Shown: one piece after another, positions 1 through 7,660 of the stretch
How positions within the stretch are numbered: the first letter of the stretch is position 1
How the letters are laid out: every line of letters begins with the position of its first letter
NCBI GenBank assembly: GCA_024277955.1
Contig: JAJRUE010000263.1
Coordinates: 1 to 11,422, forward strand
Direction of reading: 5' to 3'
DNA: 11,422 nucleotides
Source of the DNA: Alphaproteobacteria bacterium
Lineage (GTDB): Bacteria; Pseudomonadota; Alphaproteobacteria; Rhodobacterales; Rhodobacteraceae
The notes under the pieces: generated by a model
Told to the model about the DNA's origin: nothing
What the model saw: the letters and a program-made list of their open reading frames with translations, nothing else
Database searches by the model: none
Made by a program: the position numbers and the translations under genes

Positions 1-440
1 AAACCACGCAGTCTGGCCGGTTTCCTGCCAGTCGCACGCCAATCACGCGCCACCTGCACACCGGTCGCGTGGCGCGGATTGCGGGGCCGTCAGGGCCAAG
101 GGGATGCAGAATGCCGCGCAACCTGGCGCGGGCGGCGGCCAAGCCTTGCAATCCGCCGGCGAGATGGCAACAGCGCAGGACCGCCGTGCGCGAATCACCT
201 GGCCGGATTGTTGACCCTGCGGCACCCGACAAGGGCCCCCACAGCACGGTCCAATGCCGATTTTCGCGGTTTTTTCGGCCTCGCCTGCCGAAAAGGACAG
301 GGTGACATGGCGAAAAGGTAAGAGACTCTGCCCAAATTATAAGCACCGGATTCTCTTTAGAAAAATACTCGGATTTCTGATTTCCCCGGAATTCCCGCAG
401 CCGGGCCGGATAGCAGATGTCGGACAATACATTCTCATAT
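1..440. other. Upstream region without a supportable gene
   Basis: No convincing gene is seen here. One + strand frame is open from base 1 to a TAA at 319-321, but its translation is Arg-rich and low in ordinary core residues, like a shadow frame, and no SD-supported start is present. The first 250 bases or so are GC-rich and could be the remnant or flank of an upstream gene. From about 325 the sequence becomes clearly richer in A and T, as expected of a regulatory region. An 8-bp inverted repeat (272-279 with 287-294, 7-base loop) lies in this stretch. It has no T-run on the correct side to act as a classical terminator on either strand. Confidence 0.5.
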
Positions 441-449
441 GCGAATTTT

Positions 450-478
450 TTGATTTATTTGATTGTTTCCGTTATAAG
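450..478 (+). promoter_or_regulatory. Candidate sigma70-type promoter of the operon
   Basis: A -35-like TTGATT (450-455) and a -10-like TATAAG (473-478) are separated by exactly 17 bases. They match the consensus hexamers at 4 of 6 and 5 of 6 positions. They sit in the most AT-rich part of the window, about 75 bases before the adaptor start codon, which predicts transcription starting near 485 and a leader of roughly 70 bases. No other good promoter was seen before the later genes, so this is the best candidate for driving the whole run. It is a pattern match only. Confidence 0.55.
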
Positions 479-552
479 CGCTGCATCGAACGAAAATTAG
501 CGCACCGATTTCAGGCGAAAGCCGAAAGACGACTTATCTGACGGGGAGTGAC

Positions 553-1710
553 ATGCGGGGAAAAGACCTGATAGCGATTTCGATGGCTGCGACCATGTCG
601 GCAGCCGTTCTCGCGGGGCCTTTCGCCGCGTCGGTTCACGCGCAGGAAACCACCCAAAGCTTTCAGACCGCCCCGGTCTCGACCACCACCACCGGCGGCG
701 AAGCCACCGTCGGCGGCACCGTCGTTCCCTTCAAGGAAGTCACCCTGACCGCGCAGGTTCCCGGCCGCATCACCTTTCTGGCCGGCAGCGAAGGCCACAA
801 GGCAACCGCCGGCGACGTGCTGATCCAGATCGACGACGACGACATCCAGGCCCAGCGCCGCGCCGCCGCCGCCCGGATCAGCCAGGCCGAAGCCGCCCTG
901 CGCAATTCCCAGATGCAGTATTCGCGCGAGCTTTACGCACCGCGGGTCAATTCGCTGACCGGGTTTCCGGGCATGGGCGTGCCGACGATGTTCGACCAGT
1001 TCTTTACCCGCGGGTTTTCCGACCAGATGGGTCTGGGCAACACCGCGGTGGAACGCCAGGCCGACCTTTACGCCCGCGGTTCAGGCGTGAGCCAGGCCCA
1101 GAGCGGCCTGCTGCAGGCCCAGGCCAACCTGGAAGCGCTGGACGCGCGGCTGCGCGACAGCCAGTCGCTGGCGCCCTTTGACGGGGTGATCATCGCCAAG
1201 ATGGTGGAAATCGGCGACACGGTTCAGCCGGGCACGCCGCTGCTCAAGTTCGCCTATACCGAATATCTGCGCATCGACGCCGAAATCCCGGTGCGCCTGG
1301 CCGCCGGCCTGGCCGAAGGCATGATCGTGCCGGCGCGGCTGGATGTGGGCGGTGTGACCGTCGATGCCAAGGTCGCCCAGATCTTTCCGGTCGCCGACCC
1401 GGCGCGCCACACCGTGCGCGTCAAGTTCGACCTGCCGATAGACACCCCCGGCGGCCCCGGCATGTATGTCGAAGTCACCGTGCCCGACAGTTCCATCCCC
1501 ACGCGCACCGAACAGGCGATCCCCGCCGAAGCGATCATCTGGCGCGGCAGCCTGCCCTCGGTCTTCATCCTTCAAGACGGCAAGCCGTCGCTGCGGCTGG
1601 TGCGGGTGGGCTATCCGCTGGCCGATGGCCGGGTGTCGGTGATCTCGGGGCTCAAGGGCGGCGAACAGGTGATCCTGAACCCGCCGGCCAACCTGGTTTC
1701 GGGTGAATGA
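553..1710 (+). CDS. RND efflux periplasmic adaptor subunit (membrane fusion protein)
   Basis: This 385-residue protein should bridge the inner-membrane RND transporter encoded next to it and an outer-membrane channel. The start ATG follows GGGGAGTG at good spacing. Residues 1-30 form a signal peptide with likely cleavage after VHA. The first half of the lipoyl/barrel-sandwich domain is at about 50-95 (GGTVVPFKEVTLTAQVPGRI). An alpha-helical hairpin follows at about 95-195, then the second lipoyl half (LAPFDGVI...GDTVQPGTPLLKF), a beta-barrel domain and a membrane-proximal domain to the end. No lipobox cysteine is present, so it is probably soluble or periplasmic. The hairpin is interrupted at about residues 126-168 by a Gly/Phe/Met/Pro-rich stretch that does not look like coiled coil. 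Adaptor identity is secure from domain order and neighbour. The transported substrate is unknown. Confidence 0.9.
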   Translation: MRGKDLIAISMAATMSAAVLAGPFAASVHAQETTQSFQTAPVSTTTTGGEATVGGTVVPFKEVTLTAQVPGRITFLAGSEGHKATAGDVLIQIDDDDIQAQRRAAAARISQAEAALRNSQMQYSRELYAPRVNSLTGFPGMGVPTMFDQFFTRGFSDQMGLGNTAVERQADLYARGSGVSQAQSGLLQAQANLEALDARLRDSQSLAPFDGVIIAKMVEIGDTVQPGTPLLKFAYTEYLRIDAEIPVRLAAGLAEGMIVPARLDVGGVTVDAKVAQIFPVADPARHTVRVKFDLPIDTPGGPGMYVEVTVPDSSIPTRTEQAIPAEAIIWRGSLPSVFILQDGKPSLRLVRVGYPLADGRVSVISGLKGGEQVILNPPANLVSGE

Positions 1711-1773
1711 CCCGGCAAAACGGAATTTGACGCAAAACTGAATAGTCGCCCGCGAAAGGGCCAAGGGAAATAC

Positions 1774-1783
1774 GGAAGGGAGG
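1774..1783 (+). promoter_or_regulatory. Strong SD in front of an ATC codon
   Basis: GGAAGGGAGG lies five bases upstream of an in-frame ATC codon at 1789. This is the best ribosome binding site in the window. No ATG, GTG or TTG occurs in the RND frame between the preceding stop at 1708-1710 and TTG 1900, and that TTG lacks any SD. The site therefore argues that translation of the transporter begins at ATC 1789, or that this base is an ATG misread or mutated at its third position. Confidence 0.6.
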
Positions 1784-1788
1784 ACACC

Positions 1789-4700
1789 ATCGCAAGCGAT
1801 CAGCATACCACGCAGGGTAGCGATACCGGTGCATCCCACGGGCTGGGACTGGCAGGCAACCTTGCCAGGTCCTTTATCAACTCGCCCCTGTCGCCGCTGT
1901 TGCTGATCGCCTGTCTCGGGCTCGGCATCATGGGGCTCATCCTGACCCCGCGCCAGGAAGACCCGCAGATTTCGGTGCCGATGGTGGACGTGTTCTTTTC
2001 CTACCACGGGGCCTCGGCGGAACAGGTCGCATCGCTTGCCACCGACCCGCTGGAACGGCTGATGTCGGAAATCCAGGGCGTCGACCACGTCTATTCCGCA
2101 TCCCAGCGCAACGGCGCCATGGTCACCGTCCAGTTCGACGTGGGCGAAGAAATGGGCCCCTCGCTGGTCAAGCTGAACGACAAGATCCAGTCCAACCTCG
2201 ACAAGATCCCGCCGGGCGTGTCGCAGCCGCTGATCAAGCCCAAGGGCGTCAACGACGTGCCGGTGGTGACGCTGACCCTGTGGTCGCACGAGGTGGACGA
2301 AGCCGCCCTGCGCACCCTTGGCCTCGACGTGATGCAGCGCCTGAAGGAAGTCGAGGGCACCGCCCAGAGCTTCATCGTCGGCGGCCGTTCCGAAGCGATC
2401 CGGGTCGAGGTCTTTCCCGAACGCCTGGCCGGTTTCGGCATCGGCCTGGACCAGCTGGCCCAGACCATCCGCACCGCCAATTCCGAACGCGCCGTGGGCA
2501 CCGTGGAAGCCGGACAGACCACCTTTTCGCTGGAAACCGGCGCCTTTCTGCAAAGCGCGCGCGACATCGAAAGCCTGATGATCGGCGTGCGCAACGGCCA
2601 GCCCGTCTATATCCGCGACGTGGCGCTGGTCACCGACGCCACCGACGACCCCACCGACATGGCCACCTACTATACCGGTCCGGCCTATGGCGAATTCCGC
2701 AAGGACGGGGAAATCGGCTTTGACGCACCCGACCGCGCCCCGATCGGCGCCCCCGCCGTCACCATCGCGGTGGCCAAGAAAAGCGGCACCAACGGGGTCA
2801 GCGTCGCCGCCGACGTGCTGAGCTACGTCGAGCGCCTGCGCGGCAGCCTGATCCCCGACAACGTGCATGTGGAAATCACCCGCAACTACGGCGAAACCGC
2901 CAATGAAAAGGTGAACGAGCTGATCTTCAAGCTGTTCGTCGTCACCGGCGCCGTGACCTTGCTGATCTGGCTGGCGCTGGGCCTGCGCGCCGCGACCGTG
3001 GTGCTGGTGGTGATCCCGATCGTGATCCTGCTGACGGTGTTCGCCGCCTGGCTGATGGGCTACACCATCGACCGCGTCAGCCTGTTTGCGCTGATCTTTT
3101 CCATCGGCATTCTGGTAGACGACGCCATCGTGGTCGTGGAAAACATCTACCGCCGCTGGCTGATGCAGGGCGAATGCACCGGCGAATGCAACGTCGACGC
3201 GGTGCGCGAGGTCGGCAACCCGACGATCCTTGCAACCCTCACCGTGATCGCCGCGCTGATGCCGATGGGTTTCGTCACCGGCATGATGGGCCCCTACATG
3301 GAGCCGATCCCGGCGCTGGGTTCGGTGGCGATGATACTTTCGCTGTTTGCCGCCTTCATCTTTACCCCCTGGCTGGCCCAGCGCATCCGTCCGTCGCTGA
3401 AAAGCCTGGCCCGCTCGCAGGCCAAGGAACACAAGCAGGCCGAGGCGCTCAAGGCCTTTTACCGCCGCTTTCTGGTGCCGCTTCTGGAAAGCCGCGCCAA
3501 GGCCCGGCTGTTCCGCCTGGGCATGTGGCTGGTGTTCTTCATCAGCCTGACGCTGTTCTACACCCAGAGCGTCACCGTCAAGATGCTGCCCAACGACAAC
3601 AAGCCGGAATTCAACGTCACCGTGAATATGCCCGAGGGCACGGCGCTGCCGGTCACCGCCAACGTGCTGTCGCAGCTGGCCGAAGAGCTGCGCAAGCTGC
3701 CCGAGGTCACCGCGCTGCAAAGCTATGCCGGCACCGCCAGCCCGTTCAACTTCAACGGTCTGGTGCGCCACACCTACCTGCGCGACAAGAGCTGGATGGG
3801 CGATATCCAGGTGCAGCTGACCCCAAAGGGCGAACGCGACCGCACCTCGCACCAGCTGGCCGTCGCCGCGCGCCAGGCCCTGACCCCGATCGCCCGCAAG
3901 CTGGGCGCCAGGATCGAAGTCATCGAAATGCCCCCCGGTCCGCCGGTGCTGCAAACCGTCGTCGCCGAAGTCTATGGCCCCGACGCCAAGACCCGCCGCC
4001 AGGTCGCCCGCGACATCGAAGGGCTGTTCGGTCAGGCCGAAACCATCGTCGACGAAGACAGCTATCTGCAGGACGACTACCAGAGCTGGCGCTTTGTGGT
4101 GGACCGCGAAAAGGCGTCGCGCCTGGGCGTGTCGGTGGAAGCGATCAACCGGCAGCTGGAAATGGCGCTGGGCGGCTTCAAGCTGGGCGATGTCAAGAAC
4201 GAACGCTCGCTCGAACCCAAGTTCATCTACCTGCAGATGCCGTTTTCGCTGCGCGGCCAGTTCGGCCGGCTCGGCCAGCTGCCGGTGCCTTCGGCCAGTG
4301 GTGAAATGGTGGCGCTGACCTCGCTTGGCACGTTCGAGCCGTTCCGGGTGGACGATCCGGTCTACCACAAGGATCTTCGGTCGGTGGAATACGTGACCGG
4401 CGAAGTTTCGGGCAAGCTTGGCGCGCCGATCTACGGCCTGCTGGAAATGGAAAAGCTGCTGGACGGCTACACCGCGCCCGACGGCGTGCGCGTCGATACC
4501 AACTATATCGGACCGCCCACCGACAGCCTGCAGTCGGCACTGGAATGGACCGGCGAATGGACCGTGACCTATGTCACCTTCCGCGACATGGGGCTGGCCT
4601 TTGGCGTGGCGCTGATCCTGATCTACATCCTGGTGGTCTGGGAATTCGGCAACTTCCGCCTGCCGGCGATCATCATGGCGCCGATCCCGCTGACGCTGAT

Positions 4701-6018
4701 CGGCATCGTGCCCGGCCACTGGCTGTTCGGCGCCTCGTTCACCGCCACCTCGATGATCGGCTTCATCGCGCTGGCCGGGATCATCGTGCGCAACTCGATC
4801 CTGCTGGTGGACTTTGCGCGCCAGGCCGTCGCCGAAGGCATGAGCGTCCATGACGCCGTGTTGCACGCGGTGTGCACCCGGACGCGGCCGATCATCATCA
4901 CCGCGCTGGCGCTGATCGTCGGCTCGTCGGTGATCCTGTCGGACCCGATCTTTCAGGGGATGGCGATTTCGCTGATGATGGGCGGGCTGGTGTCGACGAT
5001 ACTGACGCTGTTCGTGATCCCGCTGGGCTGCGTCACCTTTTCGTCTGCGCTGATGCCCGCGGGCGGCCCCGACGGCGGCGCAAAAGCCGGCGCGGCGGAG
5101 GGTTTCACCAGCCAGGAAACAGGCGCGGCGCTCGGCGCCGACAGCGCTGCCGAGGGTGCGACCGACGTTGCGACCGAGCGGCGTGGCCTGCTGGCGACCC
5201 TGCGCCCGCTGCTGGCCGGTATCGGCGACCTGCTGATGATGCTGGCCGAGGCCATCTGGTTCGTGCTGGGCCTGCTGTTCAAGGCCGTTGCCCGGCTGCT
5301 GCGCCGCGACAAGGGCGGCCAGGAAACCCCGCCGTCGAGCGGTAGCGCCCCGGCTCCCGCTCCCGCTCCTGCCCCGACCCCCGCTCCCGCGCCCGCTCCT
5401 GCTCCGGTCCCCGCTCCGGCCCCGGCCCCGGCGCCCGCTCCGGCCCCCGCACCGGCTCCTGCGCCTGTTCCGGCCCCGGCGCCTGCCCCCACGCCTGCCC
5501 CGGCCCCCGCCGAGGCGCCCGCTTCTTCCAGGGAACTCTCCCCGCAACCGGACGTGACCCCCTCGCCCGATGTTGCAACTCCTGCGCAAACGGCCAAGCC
5601 GGGCGCGCAGGCTTCTTCCAACCGCGCCAAGCCTGCCACCAGGACCACAGCCAGGAGCCCGGCCAAAAGCCAGGCCCGCACGTCGGCCACGTCCAGCGCC
5701 AAGGCCAGCGCCCCGAAAAAACCCCGCAAGCCGGCGACGGCCACCACGGCCAAGCCTTCGGCCCCGGCGAAAACAGCCGCGAAGCCCGCAGCCAGGACTG
5801 CCGCCAAGGCCACGGCGAAGTCCTCTGCCAAGGCTTCCGCAAAGACGACCGGCAAGACGACGGGGAAAACCACCGGCAGGACCCCCACCGGCAAAACCAC
5901 CGCCGCAAAGCCCGCCGCCGCAAAGCCCGCCGCCGCAAAACCCGCCAAGCGCGGCGCCAAGACCGGCGGCCGGCGCGGGATTCGGCTGAAAACCCCGCCC
6001 AGCGGATCAAAAGGTTGA
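1789..6018 (+). CDS. RND-family inner-membrane transporter with H1-like C-terminal tail
   Basis: This is a proton-driven RND permease, partner of the adaptor 78 bases upstream. I place the start at ATC 1789 (1409 residues), because a strong SD precedes it and the sequence it adds (NLARSFINSPLSPLLLIA) completes TM1. A start at TTG 1900 would cut TM1 and has no SD. The two large periplasmic loops lie after TM1 and TM7. TM4 carries the proton-relay pair D444-D445 (GILVDDAIVVVEN). In TM10 the AcrB Lys940 position is R1001 (IIVRNSILLVDF). Membrane homology ends near residue 1092, about the usual length of the family. The remaining 317 residues are extra: a hydrophobic/amphipathic segment at 1134-1172, a Pro-Ala tract at 1187-1241, and a basic tail at 1278-1409 with about 34 Lys/Arg and no Asp/Glu, resembling histone H1. 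RND C-termini face the cytoplasm, so this tail could meet DNA, RNA or polyphosphate. The substrate is unknown. Confidence 0.92.
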   Translation: MASDQHTTQGSDTGASHGLGLAGNLARSFINSPLSPLLLIACLGLGIMGLILTPRQEDPQISVPMVDVFFSYHGASAEQVASLATDPLERLMSEIQGVDHVYSASQRNGAMVTVQFDVGEEMGPSLVKLNDKIQSNLDKIPPGVSQPLIKPKGVNDVPVVTLTLWSHEVDEAALRTLGLDVMQRLKEVEGTAQSFIVGGRSEAIRVEVFPERLAGFGIGLDQLAQTIRTANSERAVGTVEAGQTTFSLETGAFLQSARDIESLMIGVRNGQPVYIRDVALVTDATDDPTDMATYYTGPAYGEFRKDGEIGFDAPDRAPIGAPAVTIAVAKKSGTNGVSVAADVLSYVERLRGSLIPDNVHVEITRNYGETANEKVNELIFKLFVVTGAVTLLIWLALGLRAATVVLVVIPIVILLTVFAAWLMGYTIDRVSLFALIFSIGILVDDAIVVVENIYRRWLMQGECTGECNVDAVREVGNPTILATLTVIAALMPMGFVTGMMGPYMEPIPALGSVAMILSLFAAFIFTPWLAQRIRPSLKSLARSQAKEHKQAEALKAFYRRFLVPLLESRAKARLFRLGMWLVFFISLTLFYTQSVTVKMLPNDNKPEFNVTVNMPEGTALPVTANVLSQLAEELRKLPEVTALQSYAGTASPFNFNGLVRHTYLRDKSWMGDIQVQLTPKGERDRTSHQLAVAARQALTPIARKLGARIEVIEMPPGPPVLQTVVAEVYGPDAKTRRQVARDIEGLFGQAETIVDEDSYLQDDYQSWRFVVDREKASRLGVSVEAINRQLEMALGGFKLGDVKNERSLEPKFIYLQMPFSLRGQFGRLGQLPVPSASGEMVALTSLGTFEPFRVDDPVYHKDLRSVEYVTGEVSGKLGAPIYGLLEMEKLLDGYTAPDGVRVDTNYIGPPTDSLQSALEWTGEWTVTYVTFRDMGLAFGVALILIYILVVWEFGNFRLPAIIMAPIPLTLIGIVPGHWLFGASFTATSMIGFIALAGIIVRNSILLVDFARQAVAEGMSVHDAVLHAVCTRTRPIIITALALIVGSSVILSDPIFQGMAISLMMGGLVSTILTLFVIPLGCVTFSSALMPAGGPDGGAKAGAAEGFTSQETGAALGADSAAEGATDVATERRGLLATLRPLLAGIGDLLMMLAEAIWFVLGLLFKAVARLLRRDKGGQETPPSSGSAPAPAPAPAPTPAPAPAPAPVPAPAPAPAPAPAPAPAPAPVPAPAPAPTPAPAPAEAPASSRELSPQPDVTPSPDVATPAQTAKPGAQASSNRAKPATRTTARSPAKSQARTSATSSAKASAPKKPRKPATATTAKPSAPAKTAAKPAARTAAKATAKSSAKASAKTTGKTTGKTTGRTPTGKTTAAKPAAAKPAAAKPAKRGAKTGGRRGIRLKTPPSGSKG
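5347..5511 (+). repeat. Pro-Ala repeat tract in the RND tail
   Basis: About 55 residues of nearly uninterrupted alternating Ala-Pro, with occasional Thr or Val, are encoded by degenerate GCN-CCN codons. Such tracts form stiff extended linkers. Here it separates the extra membrane-proximal hydrophobic segment from the basic tail. The codons vary (cccgct, ccggcc, cctgcc), which suggests selection on the peptide rather than very recent slippage, though the tract remains prone to length change and assembly error. Confidence 0.9.
5620..6015 (+). repeat. Lysine-rich, histone H1-like repeat region
   Basis: This region encodes the last 132 residues of the transporter, built from short AKP, AAK, TTGK and AAAKP units. 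Near-identical codon blocks are visible at about 5845-5910 (TTGK units) and 5904-5946 (AAAKP units). Lys/Arg make up about a quarter of residues and acidic residues are absent. The composition matches bacterial H1-like and other nucleic-acid-binding tails. Binding to DNA is inference. Confidence 0.8.
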
Positions 6019-6029
6019 GGAAACAGAAC

Positions 6030-6911
6030 ATGTTCATCGAAAAGACCGTTCTTCCCGGCCTGACCACTGGCCTGATCCTGGCCCTCGCGACGCCGGCTTT
6101 CGCCCAGTCGGCGACCGGCGGCGACAACCCGATGCCGGTCCCCGGACCCTATCCGGTGATCTCGTCGCAACGCGCCGGCGCAACCGCGCCTGAAGCCCCG
6201 TCCGCAACCCCGTCCACAACCCGGACCCAGGCCCCCGCCGCGACGACGATCTTTCCCAAGCCGTCCTTTGCGCTGCCGTTGCCCTACTGGATGCGCGCCC
6301 CCGCGCGTCAGGGCCAGCAGCCCGCAGCCCCGCGGCCCGCCCCGAACCTGGTGCGCCAGGGCGGCGCCAGCGCGGTGGCCACCCAGACCGGCGAGGGCGC
6401 TACCTCGGGGTCCGGCCAGGCGCGACTGCGCGCCCAGGTGCAGGGCGGCGCCAGCTTTGGCGGCAGCGCCAATGCGCGCGCCACCGGCGCCAACCAGGCG
6501 AACCAGGCCTTTGGGCTGACGCGCACCGCCCCGGTGCCCGGCTACTTCCCCGGCTACATTGCCCAACCTACGGCGCAACCTTCGACGCAGGGCACGCAGC
6601 AGGCCCGGCCCCAGGGCGCAGGGACCGGCAACGCCGCGGCGCAGACCTTTGGCCAGCCCTATGCCAACCCTTATGGCCGCGCCGCCGCGCCGCAATACGG
6701 CTATGGGTACGCGCCCCAGTATTCGCAGCAGTTCGCGCCGAATTTCGCCGCCCCCTTTGCCCCGCAATACGGGCCGCAATACGGGCAGCAGTTTGTTCCC
6801 GCCGCCCCCTTCGGCCGGGGCGCGCCGACCGCCCCCGGCTACCTTCCCTACGGCTACGCCCCTTACGGCTACGGCCAGCAACCGCGCCCCGGCGCCCCGG
6901 CGAAACGCTAG
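6030..6911 (+). CDS. Exported Pro/Gln/Tyr/Gly-rich low-complexity protein
   Basis: This 293-residue protein matches no enzyme family I recognise. I start it at ATG 6030, nine bases after TGAGG. An in-frame TTG at 6015 overlaps the transporter's stop codon but lacks an SD. Residues 1 to about 25 are a signal peptide ending AFA before QS, so the product goes to the periplasm or beyond. The middle is Ala/Gln/Gly-rich (about 110-165) and the last 80 residues are rich in Tyr, Gln, Pro and Gly, with PQYGPQYGQQF and GYAPYGYGQQ motifs. No cysteines, transmembrane helices or catalytic motifs are seen. It lies 11 bases after the transporter and 12 bases before a similar gene, which indicates translational coupling and a shared role. 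A structural, matrix-forming or phase-separating protein is the likeliest reading. Confidence 0.8.
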   Translation: MFIEKTVLPGLTTGLILALATPAFAQSATGGDNPMPVPGPYPVISSQRAGATAPEAPSATPSTTRTQAPAATTIFPKPSFALPLPYWMRAPARQGQQPAAPRPAPNLVRQGGASAVATQTGEGATSGSGQARLRAQVQGGASFGGSANARATGANQANQAFGLTRTAPVPGYFPGYIAQPTAQPSTQGTQQARPQGAGTGNAAAQTFGQPYANPYGRAAAPQYGYGYAPQYSQQFAPNFAAPFAPQYGPQYGQQFVPAAPFGRGAPTAPGYLPYGYAPYGYGQQPRPGAPAKR

Positions 6912-6923
6912 GCGGAAAACAGC

Positions 6924-7547
6924 ATGACAGCGAAAGCCACATATGTTTCCCAGCGCCTGTTCGCCGCCGCCCTTGGCGGGGCGATCCTGCTGGCGCCGGC
7001 GGCAAGCCAGGCCCAGGCGGCGAACCCCTGGGCGCCGGGATCAGGCGCGCTGCAGCGCCCGTCAAGCGCGCCGCAGGCGGCCCCGATCCAGCCGCCCGTG
7101 GCCGCGCCGAAACCGAAATACTACCAGGAAACTCCGCAAGCGGCGCCGACGCCCTTGACCGGCAGCCAGGCGCCGTCGCGCTTTGCCCCGGAGAACCTGG
7201 ACCAGCGCCTGTCCACCGGACTGCCGCTGGCGATGACCATTCCGAGCCCAGGTTACCCGGGGACGCCGCTTGCGGCACCTCGCGCGACCGGTCCTGTTCC
7301 GACCTATGGGCAACTCCCTGGCGCCGCGACCGGGCGCCTCCCCGCCCCCGGTTACGGCCAGGGGTATACGCCCTACGGGTTGGGCAATGGCTATGGCGGT
7401 ACCCCGCTACTCCCCGGTTACGGGACCGCCAACCCATTGGGAACGCTCGGATACCCCGGCACTTATGGTGGTCTCTGGCCACCGCCGGGGGGCCTTACCA
7501 GCGGCACGGTGCCGGGATTTGACTTCTCGCCATTCGGCTTCTGGTGA
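6924..7547 (+). CDS. Exported Pro/Gly/Tyr-rich low-complexity protein
   Basis: This 207-residue protein has a signal peptide of about 33 residues (hydrophobic core AAALGGAILLAPAAS, cleavage near SQAQA). The mature part opens with NPWAPGSG, continues with Pro/Ala/Gln-rich sequence, and ends with a Gly/Tyr/Pro/Leu-rich half (GYGQGYTPYGLGNGYGG) terminating in the aromatic FDFSPFGFW. It resembles the preceding gene in composition and layout rather than by a clear shared domain. The ATG at 6924 follows GGCGGAAAAC. No cysteine, membrane helix or catalytic signature is present. I infer an exported structural component. The aromatic C-terminus could be an assembly or outer-membrane targeting signal, but I cannot show this. 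Confidence 0.8.
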   Translation: MTAKATYVSQRLFAAALGGAILLAPAASQAQAANPWAPGSGALQRPSSAPQAAPIQPPVAAPKPKYYQETPQAAPTPLTGSQAPSRFAPENLDQRLSTGLPLAMTIPSPGYPGTPLAAPRATGPVPTYGQLPGAATGRLPAPGYGQGYTPYGLGNGYGGTPLLPGYGTANPLGTLGYPGTYGGLWPPPGGLTSGTVPGFDFSPFGFW

Positions 7548-7660
7548 AACGACGTGAATTTGCAATGCACCAACTGAGGGCAAGCAAAAATTGGATACCG
7601 GCACATGTCCCGATGCCTGGTTCCACAACTTACTCGGGACGAAACTTAAGGAGACTAGAA
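7548..7660 (+). promoter_or_regulatory. 113-base leader with a perfect 7-bp inverted repeat
   Basis: This gap is longer than its neighbours and less GC-rich. It contains GTCCCGA (7607-7613) and its exact reverse complement TCGGGAC (7634-7640), separated by 20 bases. The next gene's SD (AAGGAG, about 7648-7653) follows eight bases later. It could be a 5' hairpin controlling stability or translation of the next gene, or an operator. I found no convincing -35/-10 pair here. Confidence 0.4.

Noticed and set aside
272..294. Inverted repeat TTTTCGGC/GCCGAAAA as an intrinsic terminator
   Set aside because: The T-run lies 5' of the stem on the + strand and the A-run 3', so neither strand has the hairpin-then-T order.
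1..321. Open + strand frame from the window edge to a TAA
   Set aside because: Arg-rich composition, no recognisable motif and other frames equally open. It could be the end of an upstream gene but nothing supports that.
1727..1755. TTGACG as a -35 box for a separate RND promoter
   Set aside because: No acceptable -10 hexamer lies 16-18 bases downstream.
1081..5589. Minus-strand open frame of about 1,500 codons opposite the RND gene
   Set aside because: Its translation is His/Gln/Arg/Asp-rich low-complexity sequence typical of the antisense frame of a GC-rich gene, and the + strand RND protein is unmistakable.
5347..6015. Repeats as a possible CRISPR or mobile element
   Set aside because: The repeats are codon-phased within one continuous reading frame, with no spacers, terminal repeats or target-site duplications.
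4953..6881. Minus-strand open frame of about 640 codons
   Set aside because: It is the complement of the Pro-Ala and Lys-rich tracts, giving GAGAGA and AAGFAA runs. It has no family signature and sits opposite well-supported genes.
7591..7620. Sigma54-like promoter (GGCAC...TGC)
   Set aside because: The spacing between the GG and GC elements is 13 bases instead of 10, so it does not meet the rule.
7544..7660. Upstream extension of the sulfur-globule-like gene
   Set aside because: In-frame codons exist, but they have no SD, overlap the previous stop and would place the signal peptide 39 residues inside the protein.
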